Of a stretch of DNA of 64,000 nucleotides, positions 12,201-24,591 are shown one piece after another. The notes beneath the pieces were generated by a model. The model worked only from the letters and a program-made list of their open reading frames with translations. It made no database searches and was not told the DNA's origin. Both the position numbers and the translations under genes were made by a program. The number at the start of each line of letters is the position of its first letter. Positions within the stretch are counted from its first letter, which is position 1. Source of the stretch: Coriolopsis trogii (lineage: Eukaryota; Basidiomycota; Agaricomycetes; Polyporales; Polyporaceae); NCBI GenBank assembly GCA_020543525.1, contig JAHYIO010000031.1:1116001-1180000 (forward strand). The letters run 5' to 3'.

Positions 12201-13983
12201 TCATGCAGCGGTAGTACCAGAGGGCTCGGTCTCGTGAGTCATAGGCTGCTTCATGTCTGTCATGCTCAAGTCTTGCCTCGCCGTCCTCTCCTGTCGGAAC
12301 TGGCGGCGAAGGAGAACAAGACCGCCAAAGTAGAGAAGTGTGAGGAACTGCAACATGGATCAACAACCGCGAGATCGGATATGAGGGCAGGCGTTGCAAA
12401 CTCACAATGACCCAGAAATACCAGAAACCATTGGCGCCATTCGAGATGGGTCCGCGTCCTGTCTGTGCAGGCCACTCCGACCGGAAGCCCGTGCGGACCT
12501 GCCAAAAAGTGCGCAGTGAGCTAGGCTGTTACAAACAACGATAGAACCCTTCCATGTCCAGATGGAAATCTGGAGGACCCTGACGACGACTACAATTGCT
12601 GCGCAGCAGCAGCAGCCACCAGCACGAACACCGCACATAGCACCCACCTGGAACATTGCCAGCGCTATGATCAGCAGACCAAATGTAGCATGGAAGTAGT
12701 TCTGGATCGGACGCCGGCCCCTTCCTATTGCCCAAGCCCTCGGCTTGAAGTAGTGGATCGACGCGCCGACAGCGAGCTGGGCGAGGTAGAGCACGAATAT
12801 CGCGACGCCCCATTGCTTGTGCACATCGTTGGCCCCACCGGATTGCGCCAGGTTAACGGCTTCAAAGCCCAGAGCGACACCTATAATGATCACGGGCCCC
12901 GCTGTGTAGGAGATGTGGACGGTCAGATAGAAGCCGAAGACACCGAGGGGGCGTGAGCGGGAACAGAAGTAACGTCAGATAGACGAAAGCGCAGTCGATG
13001 CGAGGGATGGAATGGAGGGCAAACATGATGGAAAGGGTCATGCGACATGCGGAGTTGATACGCACCAATCGCGAACTGGATGATCCAGTGCCCAGTGAAC
13101 CACCGCGGAGTGAACGTCCGCGAGTACCGCGCCAGGAGGGCTCCAAGCGGGAGGAGTCCCAGGAAACCAATCACGCACATAATCGCATGTGCGATGATGT
13201 ACTTTTCGAACGGTAACAGCGGGATGACGAGACCGGACATAATGGTGACAAGCGCAGGCGATTGCTCTGGTGGGATTTCAAGGGACTGCAGCAAGTCCGG
13301 CTGAACGTCAGGACACAGGTATGCCGAGCAGGGTGGACAGTACGGGTACGTACCTGGAGAGTTGCACTTCCGCCTCGCACAGAGGCCTGGTTTATAAATC
13401 GACCACTCACAGTGGTGGGATTTGACCACGTCTAAAGTGTTCGGGATGTTTTGTCGTAGGGCAAACCGGCCCCATACGACTCCCACCGTTCTCAGCTGCA
13501 TAGCTGCGCATAGTGCTTCCTAGTGCGAGGAGACCCGTGGGTGTATAGAGTATGCCCTGCTCGTCGTATTCGTGTGAGAAAGCGGTTCGTGAGTGTGGGA
13601 AGTATCCGGTACTCACCTCTGCATCTCGCAGCACCGGGGGCCTGTATGTTGACCTGGAAGTCGTGAAGACGGGGCTGTGGCAGTCGTGGAAGAGGTGAGG
13701 CGACACTACCGCATTCTGTGGCACCTGCGATGCTTCCCTACTGTGCAGTTGTGCCCAAATCGTACGACCGTCGACGCATTAGCCAAGAGTGCGAGATCTC
13801 CCACACTCTATATATGCACCGAAGGCATACTGAAAGAGGCAAACGGGCTGTGAGTACACACCCGACGCGCGGAACGTCGGGAAGACTCACCCCTGGTACA
13901 GCTGATGTACATGGATCTTGTGCGAACGAAGCCAGAGAAGCACGACAACTGAAGGCTATGTAGGCATCTATTTGGATGTCCAT
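12201..13983 (-). CDS. Cytochrome b561-domain membrane protein (first of tandem pair)
   Basis: The C-terminal half is clear. MSGLVIPLLPFEKYIIAHAI starts the b561 core, followed by RTFTPRWFTGHWIIQFAIG, the helix in VIIIGVALGFEAV, DVHKQWGVAIFVLYLAQLAVG, the RPIQNYFHATFGLLIIALAMFQ segment, a last helix FWYFWVIFLTLLYFGGLVLL and a short polar tail ending EPSGTTAA before TGA at 12201. Conserved histidines on the helices would hold two haems for transmembrane electron transfer. Unlike its neighbour at 14180-15911, no convincing DOMON domain could be assembled from 13400-13983: the frames there are short and the start is uncertain (an ATG at 13983 is only a candidate). It is either a shorter paralogue or a copy with a decayed 5' half. 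The same order and strand as the neighbour indicate tandem duplication. Confidence 0.7.
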
Positions 13984-14179
13984 ACGGCGACAAGACTATA
14001 GTAGTGTATACTAGAAGATACGATGATGACCTGCTAAGGTAAGGGGATGGTCGTGTGAAGGAACTATCTACAGGTAATGTTCAAGGAGGTCAGCCGTCAA
14101 GTCATGCGATATCGTCTCGTTTCATTGTTCTAACCTGCCAATCTGCGAAAGAGCAAGCAAACTCGAGCGAACGACGACT

Positions 14180-15911
14180 TCAAGCACGGTCTGAATAGCG
14201 CGGCTCATCCGAGTAGCGAGTATTTGTGGTCGCTTCCTTGGTGGTGGGTCGTTCTTGCCGGAACTGCTTTGGCAGGAACGCCAAACCGGCAAGGTAAAGA
14301 ACTGGGATAAGCTGGGGCGCGACTCGTATGAGTACTTGGAGTAGCGGAGACTGTCATGCTAGGACGTACCGCAACCCAGATGTAGAAGACGATGTTGACG
14401 GCGTTGCTTAGGGGCATGCTCCTGACCTTGAGCCACTCCACGTTGTACCCGGTGTGGACCTGTGACGTCGGGTGTGAATATCTCTGCATCGAGACGCAAT
14501 CGCAGCAAGTATAGATACCTGGTAGAACGACAGCGCGATGATTAGAAGCCCAAGAATAGCATGGCCATAGTTTTGGATCGGACGCTTCTTGTGGACCGTG
14601 AAGGAGGAGGGTTTGATCCAGTGGATGATCGCCCCAAGCGAGCATTGAACGATGTAGAGCACAAAGAGCGCGATACCCCACTTCTTGTGATCATCGTCCA
14701 GGTGCATCGCTTTCTGAGAGGAGACGGCGGCAATGCCGAGCGCGACGCCCGCGACTATTACGGGTCCCGCTACAACATCAAACACATACCAGCGATCAGC
14801 CTTACGTCCATCCATACACACGAAACACAGAGCGTGGCAGCAACTCACCGAACAAGAATTGGAACAACCAATGACCCTTGAACCATACGCCCGTGAACGT
14901 GCGCGCATAACGCGCCAGGAGAGCGCCGGCGGGCAGCAGGATCAAGAATCCGATCGTGCACAGGAGGGCATGCGCGACCACCATCTTCTGGAACGGTAGC
15001 AACGGAGTGCTGACGGACCCTCCGCTCACCGCATTCGGATCTGTCGCAGGGTTCGAGGTGTCACCGCTCGAGATGGGCTGCGTGAGGTCGAGGGTTGTTG
15101 GTCCGGAGTCTATGTGTTGTTGCAAAACCGCAGACTCTGACGAATCAGGCTTGTCCGTGCCGAAAGCCCATATGATGTCTTGGCCTATCGAGCTGTCCGT
15201 CTGCACAAAAGAGAGTGAGTTCCGCAAAGGCAAGGCGCTGAGCATCGGAGTTACACGTACCGGGATGGTGAATGACAGTTTGGGCTGTGATCCGGTGAGA
15301 TCGCTCAGCGCCGCATTAGCCGTCGCGACGCGAGGGGGGTTCGACACCACGGTGGGCATAACTTCCCCAGGCGCTTGGCGCTGCGAGATGGTGATGCTGC
15401 CATCGGAATTGGGCCACATTATGACCATAGGACTGCCGGTCATTTGGTTCCCGAACCCCCTGATCACCATATCTCAGTACCTCAAGCCAACATCTGAAAT
15501 GAAACAGGACTCACATTGCCATCCAGCCAAGGTCCGCCTTACCGAGGCTCTGCATGGTATCTGGATGATATGCTCGTCAGAGAGCAGAATTGTCGACAGG
15601 GAATTGACACGTGCATTGTGTCGTAGAGCCATTCACCACTCCGGATACACACATGTACGAGAGGCATACCGTTCCTCCTGTCAAACCGGATGTCGAGTTT
15701 GACGCGGGGTCGGTCGTCGCATTGCCCGAGGTCTGTGTAGACCCAGTGGCGTCGTTGTCGTCGTCGTCATAGCCGTCTCTACTCTGAGCACGGGGTACGT
15801 CAGTCAGGCCTGTTCGACAAAGGTTACAACAACGATCGAACTCACCCGACCATCTTTGCCAGCAGCAAGAGAGGCAAGTCCGAGGACGGCGAGCGCAATA
15901 ACCGAGCGCAT
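14180..15911 (-). CDS. Secreted DOMON plus cytochrome b561 protein (CBD9-like)
   Basis: Starts at ATG 15911 with signal peptide MRSVIALAVLGLASLAAG. A short Asp/Ser/Thr-rich stretch follows, then a DOMON domain (about 14990-15600; motifs LGKADLGWMAMGFGNQM, SPMVIMWPNSDGSITISQRQ, IIWAFGTDKP). The cytochrome b561 helices come next: LLPFQKMVVAHALLCTIGFL, RTFTGVWFKGHWLFQFLFG, VIVAGVALGIAAVSSQ, HKKWGIALFVLYIVQCSLG, RPIQNYGHAILGLLIIALSF. The tail ends RYSDEPRYSDRA before TGA at 14180. The DOMON haem or sugar-binding domain should lie outside the membrane, passing electrons to or from the b561 core. Related fungal proteins share their DOMON fold with cellobiose dehydrogenase, so a role in extracellular redox chemistry is plausible but inferred. 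One DOMON exon boundary near 15550-15620 was not settled. Confidence 0.85.
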
Positions 15912-18268
15912 GGTACCGGCAAGTAAAGTGAAGGAAGTGGCAAGAATTCGAATGGATCGTCTTCCGGTACCCAGGAGTTATATACTAGGAAGACTGCCTG
16001 GGAGCGGGCAGGCGCTGCGCCTCCAATAAGCGTCCACGCCCGGCGACATCGGCTGAGAGCATGGTGGCCGAATGAGGCGAGCACGTCCCTCTCGACGTGC
16101 AGTGTGGGATAATCGCGGTCAAGAAGCGTTCCATCAAACCGACCTATCTTGATTCGCTGCTCCGCAGACCCTGCAGAATCGCGTCCATTGCGAACATCAG
16201 GCGCTCCGCAGCAGCTCTAGTGACATGTACCTCACCAAGCACATATCCGCACGTTCCCCGACGCTTCCATCCCTGCGCGTTGCTGTCCATGCTTCTTGCT
16301 GCGCCCGACAACGTTTACGCGGAATGGAAAAAGTCGTGGCACAAGGCGGTGTCTTAGCCAGTGAAGTACGCCACCAAGGCCCACTGGTGACCTTTCACCT
16401 GACTTCCGGTGTGTGCTACCTGCTGTATATCGTCTATGTCTTGTTATACATGATTTGTCGTCGATCAATGTCCCTTGCGTGAAGACGCTGTGAGAAACTG
16501 GGAGCACAGGTATCTTGACAGAGCCGAGCAGTTCGCCTATCTCCTCGGATTATAGACTGCCCCTGATTGTCCAGTATGCTGAGTCTCGACAAGGACATAG
16601 AGACGAATGTGCAAGTACCTAGGATACACAACAACTCATGGGACAACCCCGACCCCGTCGGGCGCGCAATGTCCGACATCATGTCGACTATTGACCGCTC
16701 AACAAGGACTCTCTTGTCGGTCAACACGCCCGCCGTTTCCTAGCGCTCGCAAACCTGTCGAGGCGGGGGTCCGTGAGAGGCCGTACGCGTCGCACTGCCC
16801 AAGCTTGACACGCATGACGAGACCGCAGCTGTATGGGTGAGAGAGTGCGATCCGATAAGCATTGCTTCACGTCACAGACGGGAGCAAAGCTAAGAGCAGC
16901 CAAGCCTTGCGTCGCAAGCCTGCGGAGGAGTGGGAGAGTGAGGGGAACGTGATGTAACGATATACTCGCCATGTCAATGGCTAGTGCCCCACAGCACACT
17001 TATGCATTCCATAAGTACATTGCAAGTAAGACATCAAGCGAGCCCCTGATTAGGGCCTCCGGTATTCTGTGGCGTAGACGGTGCGAATCTCTCCAGGATG
17101 GATGAGGTAACACGACGCAAACTCACCAGTATCGCAGTCACAACAACCGTGAGGCATTTTGACGGGCCTATCGTAGGAGACTGTACGCGTGAGCATACTC
17201 TGGTATGGAATTACGACGCCTTCCAGAGGATAATATGAGCTCCATGCGTAAGACGCTCTCCAATGTCTGCGTGTTGGGGTTGTCTACCGCTGCAAACATG
17301 ACATATAGCATCCATAGCATGGTTGTCCGCAAACGCAATGTATGAACGGCAGATATGCATGAATAGCGGAGAGACGTACGTACTCGGGTAAGAGGTGCAA
17401 CACATGATGTCACTCGAACGAATTCGACTTGCAATTGATTTCTAGGTGTTGTTGAATATATTGGACCCCCATGACAAAGTGCGAGCTGAGGTTGAGTTTG
17501 AGACAGGCATTTGGCTAGGAAAACAGGACACAATGACAGACCTCGAAATTCTGCCTCAGCTATCGCGATGCGATGCGTACTAACACCGGAACTCTCTTGC
17601 ATTGAAAGACCGTTCTTCCAGCTTCTGGAGTTCGAGTCTTGATGCTGCATAGGATCGTGATCCAAGACGGACAGATAGACTTGAAGAAGTATGATAAAGT
17701 TCGGGATGTTGCTTCCAGGGCAATGGTGGTACTCCTAGGAAGTCAGAGCCCCGTACCTCTGTAGCAGGATGCGGTTGTGGGACGCGATCGCGAAGTACGC
17801 TGGTCGCCGTAGCACAAGGGCCATTTGCGGTATCCAGCCAGCAAGTCGAGAACAGCTCGAGTGCGGTCGAGAATCAGTTCGTTGATATCGCTAGCAGAAG
17901 AGATGGGAGCAGAAATCAAGAGACGGTGGCAACGATGTGCACGATGGCTGGTTGAGCACCGATGGGCTCCGGGGCCGGCTACACTCCTGGGCCAGGAGAC
18001 CATATCTGGCAGGGCGGCCGGAGGAGGACGCCGGGGGGAGGCCGAGGGGCTGCCATATTGGGAGAGGCAGCGCAGCAGGGGATGTCGAGGAGCGTCGAGG
18101 GGCGCTGGTCAAGTACTCGCTGTTGTCGGCCACTGGGCTCGAGGTCATCGTCTTTTGTCTTCTTGCCTACGCTTCCTCCTCGTGCCCGCACGGGCCGCTT
18201 TCCCTCTCTCTTCCTCTGCTGGACTGGTGCAATACGCTCAGAGTTTACGACTTTCTAAATTCACGATA
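15912..18268. other. 2.4-kb region without a recognised gene
   Basis: The longest open frame is 17168-17665 (minus, 165 codons). It has no family motif, no signal peptide and no convincing splice partners. Other frames are short and overlap on both strands. The 3' end of the stretch, from about 18150, should hold the promoter and leader of the magnesium transporter gene. The region could include a decayed gene, but nothing supports a specific call. Confidence 0.35.
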
Positions 18269-20956
18269 ATGTCCTCGACCACCTCCGCCGCTCCATCTGC
18301 TACTTCTACTGCCGCGGCCACTCTCACTGTGTCCGGCAACCTCAAGGCAATTACACCTCTCTCTGGCGTCCTCCCTGTTCCTCACACCCCTCCGCTCAGA
18401 TCATAGGCATCATCCTCGCCATAGCAAGCGGCGTCCTCATCGGTTCCAGTTTTGTATTCAAGAAGAAGGGTCTTCTCCGATCTCAGCAGGGTCTTGCAGC
18501 AGGCGAGGGTGTTGCATATCTCAAATCGGTGCGTTCCTCCCCTTCCTACAGCTCCACCCCGCGCTTAGTCTCCCCGTAGCCATTATGGTGGATAGGCATG
18601 ACCAGTATGTGCGCAATGTTGGCTGGGTGGAGTTAGAGCTCATCCCGCTCGGCAGTGATGATTGTTGGGGAACTCTGTAACTTCGCAGGTTGGTCCGGTC
18701 ACTATTGACTATTGTCATTGTCTCACTTCACTGCAGCGTATGCTTTCGTTGAGGCCATCGTCGTTGTACGCTCGTCAACTCGTTTTACCCGCAAAGTATG
18801 AGCTCACCTTTCAATAGACGCCGATGGGCGCGCTCTCAGTTGTCATCTGCGCTGTCCTCTCATCCCTATTCCTGAATGAGAAGCTCAGTTTCTTTGGCTG
18901 GCTTGGCTGTGCTCTCTGTGTTGTACGTCACGGTCGTCCTTGGCCCTGCGCTTTCGCTTTCTTTATTCACTGAAGTCTCGTCAGCTTGGTTCCGTCATCA
19001 TAGCGCTCAATGGTATAGTAATTCTACGTTCGGTCGTAGATCATTACTGAATATGTCGTTCTCTAGGCCCAAAGGAGGCCTCGATTGGCCAGATCACCGA
19101 GTTTCAGAAACTGTTTTTGGCTCCAGGGTTCCTCGTTTACGGTGGTCTCCTGATCGCCGCCTCGCTCGTCATTGTGTTCTACTTTGCCCCGAGGTACGTA
19201 CAATCCAGACCGTGAAGAGTGACCTATTCACATGCTACTGAAGGTACGGGAAGAAGAGTATGCTATGGTACATCATGGTCTGCAGTATGATCGGCGGAAT
19301 CAGTGTCAGTGTCACTACCGGTTTGGGATCCGCCATTGTCACTACGGCCATGGGAGATAACCAGGTAAGTATTCTCTGACATTCACAAGTGTTTATTCAA
19401 CCAACCATTTTCAGTTCAAGCATTGGTTTATTTACTTCCTTATGGTATTCATCGCTGTAACACTAAGTGAGTGCCAAACAAATGAGTGCTGGATGCCGTA
19501 TTCAACTTTGTCCGAAAGTCACGGAGGTGTACTATCTCAATGTGGCGCTGGCGCTCTTCAATACTGGTCAGTTTCTCTTGCCGCACGAGGTTAGCGTGTA
19601 CTGATGGTCGTTCAACCTCAATGCAGCAATGGGTTCGTCGCTTCGATCCGTGGCTCTTTATGCTCTGATTGACATTTTGGACAGTCACTCCGACATATTA
19701 TGTGATCTGTAAGCCGGTGGTAATTACGAACGTACACGGAACCTCGCTGACTATCGGACATAGTCACATTCTTCTCGATGGTGACAACCATTGTGTTGTT
19801 CCAAGGACTCGCGGCGCCGGTTGTACAGATTATCACCCTCGTTATGGGTTTCCTTGTCATTTGCGTCGGCATCACAGTGCTTCAGCTCTCAAAGATCGAC
19901 CCCGCAGAAATCAAGACTCTCGATCGTCGGTCAACCCTGCTGCTGCAAGCAGCGAAGGCGCATACACATCCAGATGCGGATGAAAAGAGCCTCGCTGCTG
20001 TAGAAGACCCTGGCATGGACGCTCTCCGTGGAAGCTTCGGGACCATGGGCAGTATCATCCGGGCGCGCAGTGCTCGGAGGATGAGCATGTCTAGCCGTGC
20101 ATCAACTATCCGCTCCCGGTACAGTGCACAGCCCCCACCACTTCCGCACGACGACCACTTGGCCGGCGTAAAGCGGCATCAGCTATACGACGCGCCCATG
20201 CCACGGACGCCGGATCGCGACGACTCAATGTCTCTCGCAAGCCAACCATCCGGGCTCGGCTCTCCGTTCGCCCAGCGCAAGCAAACGATCAAGTTCGGCG
20301 TCGAAGACGTCGTGCACTCCTACCACGTGCCGGGGACAGGAGATGACTCGGCGACGCACGAGCGGAGGAACGCGCTGCACAACAGCGTCAAGTACGACTC
20401 GGTCAGTAGCGGTGGCTGGTCCAGTAAAGCTGTAGTCGGGGCTAACGGCGAGCAGACGCCGACGGCGGGCGGCGGCCAGGTCTTCAATCTCCCGCTCCCC
20501 ACCTTCCCTGCGTTCGACTCCCGGCTGGACATCTCTGACCCGTCAGAGCCGTTGACCGCGCCGCCTGTGCTGGGGAGCGCGGGCAGCAGCACCGACTCCT
20601 TCTACCAGCCTCCTGTGCCCAAGTCGTACGGTGGGCAGCCGTCGACCGCCACCGTGACTTCCTTTCCATCCGCGACAACGTCCTCGAGCTCTCCCTCCCC
20701 CGGCAGCCGTGAACGCAGCGCGCCGACGACACCGACCTCGCATGCAAGACACATGCACTTGTTCGGGCGGCCTCCGAGCGCGCGACACTACCCGCGCGGT
20801 GACCGCGACGACGATCGCGAGGAGAGCAGGAGCCTGTGGGAGCGGCCGTCGACAGAGAGCTCGGATGCAGAGACGGGGAGCGAGACGGACCTGCCAGGTG
20901 GCGGGATACGGCTCGTCCCTAGCACGAATCCGCGGCATCGGTCGGATGTGCTGTGA
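18269..20956 (+). CDS. NIPA-type magnesium transporter (DUF803)
   Basis: Starts at ATG 18269 ([17 protein letters not shown]) and ends TGA 20956. The spliced product has the nine-helix NIPA fold: [83 protein letters not shown], the [17 protein letters not shown] helix, [40 protein letters not shown] and [18 protein letters not shown] cytosolic tail of about 330 residues rich in Ser, Pro and Arg follows (19890-20956), with likely phosphorylation sites. The family moves Mg2+ across plasma or endosomal membranes. The first intron (18347-18399, 53 nt) appears to use a GC donor: only AAG|GC...CTCAG gives the conserved NLKIIGIIL junction. At least six further introns are present. Identification is firm. 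Confidence 0.93.
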
Positions 20957-22994
20957 TTCTTCTCGGTGTTGACATTGCCCCTTATCTTATTTTTGTGTGG
21001 CTCTCTTCTCTCCGCTCGGACTCGTGTGCTATATAGTGACAGTACCTGGCAGCGGACGGTAGAGCTGATAGATACATGCACATGCACGCACCTGTGGGAT
21101 AGATGCAGACGGACTACATACGATACGTTGACTGGACTCCCCCCCCCGCGCCTTTCCTCTGTGGTCTCTCTCTGTCTCTCTCTTTGTCTGTCCACGCGGT
21201 TACTGATTTCGTCTGATGTCTCTGTTGGATTTGTATTCATATGCGGGGCTTCTTCCGCGTGCACTGACTGGCATTGACATCGTCAAGATTTTGCCGTCGT
21301 CCCCATTGAATGGTGGACCGAGTTTGACCCTGGATCCCTAGGTGCGCTCCACGTATGCATTCACGTCCTCGCGAGGGACAAGTGCCAAGTGGCCGGCGTC
21401 CGCGGGATCGCTCGGAGGTTTGTTTGTCGAGAGAAGGAAGGAGAGGGTGTCGTAAGTTGGGAATCAGAACGTCGTGTACATGTGAATTGCGCTCTTCTGC
21501 AGAACAAACACGTTGGGCAGGACGTCTCACCCGACTCGAGGGCGTGCTATGTCCGAGGAAGAAGTCCGGTCCTTCGACGCACAAGAGACGAGCTGAAAAC
21601 AGTGCTCTGAGTCTTAGGCCCAGCCTCAGGCAGGGGGTGGCTTCGCATAACCGTTCCTGCAACAGATTTAGTACCCGACGGGATACGCACGGATCCATGC
21701 ATGGCATAGACGTCGACTCTAAGGGGCTTCCACTGACAGTACTCCGCCTGCGCCCACCGTCGAGGTGCGTAAATCGGGACCTGGTCAGGGCGACATTCAG
21801 AGTGTCACGTCAAGGCGAGGTGTGGACAGGTCCACCGAAAGGTGCACCATCACTCGGGGCTCGAGATGACCGTTCTTGACGTCGCGGCGACGGTGGGCAT
21901 CGACCGATACTTGCTAGTGGACGTCCCGTAGGTCGTACATACTAGGACGCCGGGCAGGTAGGACAGTGTACCGCGACGCTCACACGTCAATTATTCGCTC
22001 GATGGCCAAGACGTCCCGAGTGTCTGATCTCAGAACGAACCCTTTGAGCTCAGCTTCCGATTCGATCGCGTACGAAATCGATGTGGTCACTCACGCATAC
22101 AGCAAGAGCGCGCCCAGTGGACAATGATGCAGATCATGCCATCTCCTCGGCTGGTGGGCGCACTAGCGGTGGGTTCGCGGTTTCTTCTTATGGCTTGCGA
22201 CCCCACGGCTCGGTTCTTTTACGTGTCAAGCGGTCGGTCGGATTTATTCTGTCGAGTGCGCCGCATGCAAGGCCAATATTTGAAGGAATCACTGAGGAAT
22301 TGGCGAAGCGCGTGTTGCATTGCGTTAACGTTGCTTTAGTCACTACCCGCGCGAAGCCTCACGTACGCCAGGCTCTTCGACTGCTGGCAATGGCAAGTGG
22401 CGCGAGCAATAGCTTCGGATGACAGGCTGAGGTCGAACTCTAATCAGTAGTGTATACGCGGGTGCAGTGCTTGGGAGCACATGCGATGACGACGAAGCGA
22501 CGTGATCTCGAACTTGTCGATGTCTGAAAGAAGAGCCCTTGTTCCAAATGTATGGCTCGGTTTAATAAACACGAGTCCAGTATGAGTACACACCACCCTG
22601 GAGTGCCCGATTTGACATGAACGGCCAGAAGCCAGTAGACATGAGAATGAGGGAAACCAATGGTACATGCCAGGCGGGGGACCTACTACAAAGTGTTCCG
22701 GGAAATGTCCACAGTGTACTTAGTGCAAAGTGCAGGTGATAATCTAAACAGAGCAATGATGCAAGAAGACGACACAGCGAGCTATGGTAGCAAACACAGC
22801 GGGGTGCAAGCGCAAGCACAAAACGCACACCTCTACCAGTGGGAGAGGCCGAGGAGGTGGCGTTTGGAAGGCAATCTACCGGAGATGGCGAGGCGATAAA
22901 GACGATGCTGACAGTGAGAAGGGGAGCCAAAAGTCCGGTAAGGCTCGGACCCAGTTTGGAAGGGGGTGTCGACGACAGGGAGGAGCGGTTGCAA
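20957..22994. other. 2-kb region; possible decayed or unrecognised minus-strand gene
   Basis: A pyrimidine-rich tract with short C-run and CT microsatellite-like sequence lies at 21138-21190, just past the transporter 3' UTR. On the minus strand, pieces with coding-like character occur: 21338-21410 (ending LVPREDVNAYVERT before TAG) and 21980-22083 (containing ESEAELKGFVLRSDTRDVLA before TGA). They do not join into a product I recognise. No RNA gene is seen. Confidence 0.3.
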
Positions 22995-24591
22995 TCACAG
23001 CGAGTAGGGGAGGGAGGGTCGACGGAATGTGTCGTCGGCAAGGTCGTACACCCGAGGCCGGACCCCTCGGCGCGAGGTAGCGGGGTATTCGCACTTGAGC
23101 TTCCGCTTCGTGCATTGACTACATTGCATGTGATCAGTATGCGCCTAGAGAAAACTCTCGGGGAGACAGGTCGGGAATACTCACTTGCATGTCCGGTCCA
23201 GCGACCCAGCCGGTGGGCTCTGGCATGCGATCTTGCGCTTGCGGCAGAAGAAGCACGCAAGGGTCAGCGGCTTCTTCGGACTGTCCTCAATCAAGGACGA
23301 GGGTCGAGGTATGGGTGGGGCCGGGATGCTCGGTATTGACAAGACACGGTGGGAAGCAGACAGCAAGACGCTCGCATCGTCCGATGAATAGGGATAAGTT
23401 TTATTGTGGAGCGTATGCATGTCGGTAGGTTGCTTGGGCCGGGGTGCATGGATAACAGATGAGTGGCCATAGGCGTTCGAAGACGGCACCATATGGGGAG
23501 CGTAGCCCGATGTCTCCTTCGGAGAGTCGAAGTGCGGGTAGCTATATGGACACGAGGGGGGCTGGTAGAAGCGGGGACGGGTGGGCGCAGGATGCCCGTC
23601 GCGGTGTGTTTGAGAAGGGGATGGGTACACGTCATACGCGACTTTGTACTCGTAGCTATGACCTGCTTTCGTGTGAGCGTCTTCACCAAAGTTAGGATAA
23701 AGGAGGCATGACATACCGTTTGCTGCGAGGCGGTGGTCGTGGTAGACGTTGTCGTCGATGGGCGAGTCCGAATAGCAGTCCTCAAAGTACATCAGAGCGG
23801 CGTTGCCGTTGGGTAGTGATGACTTTGAGGACGCGTAAGAGGACGGAGCAGATGACGACAGCATTGTTGCAGCCTCCTGGTACAATCGGCAATGTCAGCC
23901 TTCCTCTCGGCACTTGAGACCGTACGCGACTCACCGTATCACGAGCAAGGTCGGGTAGCTGATGTTCGGTCTTCAAAGTCAACGGCACACCAGCCGACTT
24001 CCGGCTACCTCTCCACTCGTCGGCACCGCTCTGGTTGTATGGCAAATAGAGCTCATCGCTGTGGGCACGGGTCACGTCGGCTCTTCTTGAGTGGAGTAGC
24101 AAGGAACTCGAGAGGTCGTCCGAGCTGTCGTACTCGACTTTCGGAACAAGGAGGCTCCCCTCCTCCCCCTCAATCTTTGTTGGGATGTGCTGGGACGGGA
24201 GAATGGGGTAAGTGACTGCAGAGCAACCGGAGTCGTACTGGTTATGACTCGCTGAGGTCATAACCTATAGTCAATGTAATGAGTGACCGCCGTATTGAAG
24301 AAAATTGAAAGAACATACTGGGTAAGGGTTGTTGAGCAGCAGACTATGTGGTGCGGCTGCTGCGACGCATGTTGGGTCAGGGGAGTGTTCGACTAAGGAC
24401 CCATTGTGTCCCGTAGCGTACTCGACGCTTGCGTACGCTTCTCCACCGTAGTAATAAGCACCTTGCGGTGCATATTCAACTACTTGCGGATGCGAGATTG
24501 CAGGCGCGTCAACGGGTGTGCCGAGATAATCAGAGTCCGAGTCGAAGTCGGTGGCGCCCTGGCAGAGGGGCGGAAGCTGTTGGGCGGGCAT
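22995..24591 (-). CDS. Zn(2)Cys(6) transcription factor with C-terminal zinc cluster
   Basis: Starts MPAQQLPPLCQGATDFDSDS at 24591; the first intron donor is CCA|GTATGT near 24318 and the second exon opens VMTSASHNQYDSG. About 430 residues of Ser/Pro/Tyr-rich, mildly acidic sequence precede the DNA-binding motif. That motif, ACFFCRKRKIACQSPP followed by RTCNQCTKRKLKC, is split by an intron (donor AA|GTGAGT near 23185, acceptor near 23122) and completes six cysteines. The protein ends about 30 residues later at TGA 22995, after the motif RRGVRPR. Fungal zinc-cluster regulators usually carry the motif near the N-terminus and a fungal_trans domain after it; here the order is reversed and no fungal_trans domain is seen. 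The N-terminal part is presumably the activation region (inference). Target genes cannot be told from the sequence. Confidence 0.85.

Noticed and set aside
17168..17665. 165-codon open frame, minus strand
   Set aside because: No recognisable domain and no flanking exons with conserved sequence; left as unassigned.
21138..21190. C-run and CT-rich microsatellite-like tract
   Set aside because: Short simple sequence in a 3' UTR or spacer; no array or repeat unit worth a separate repeat feature.
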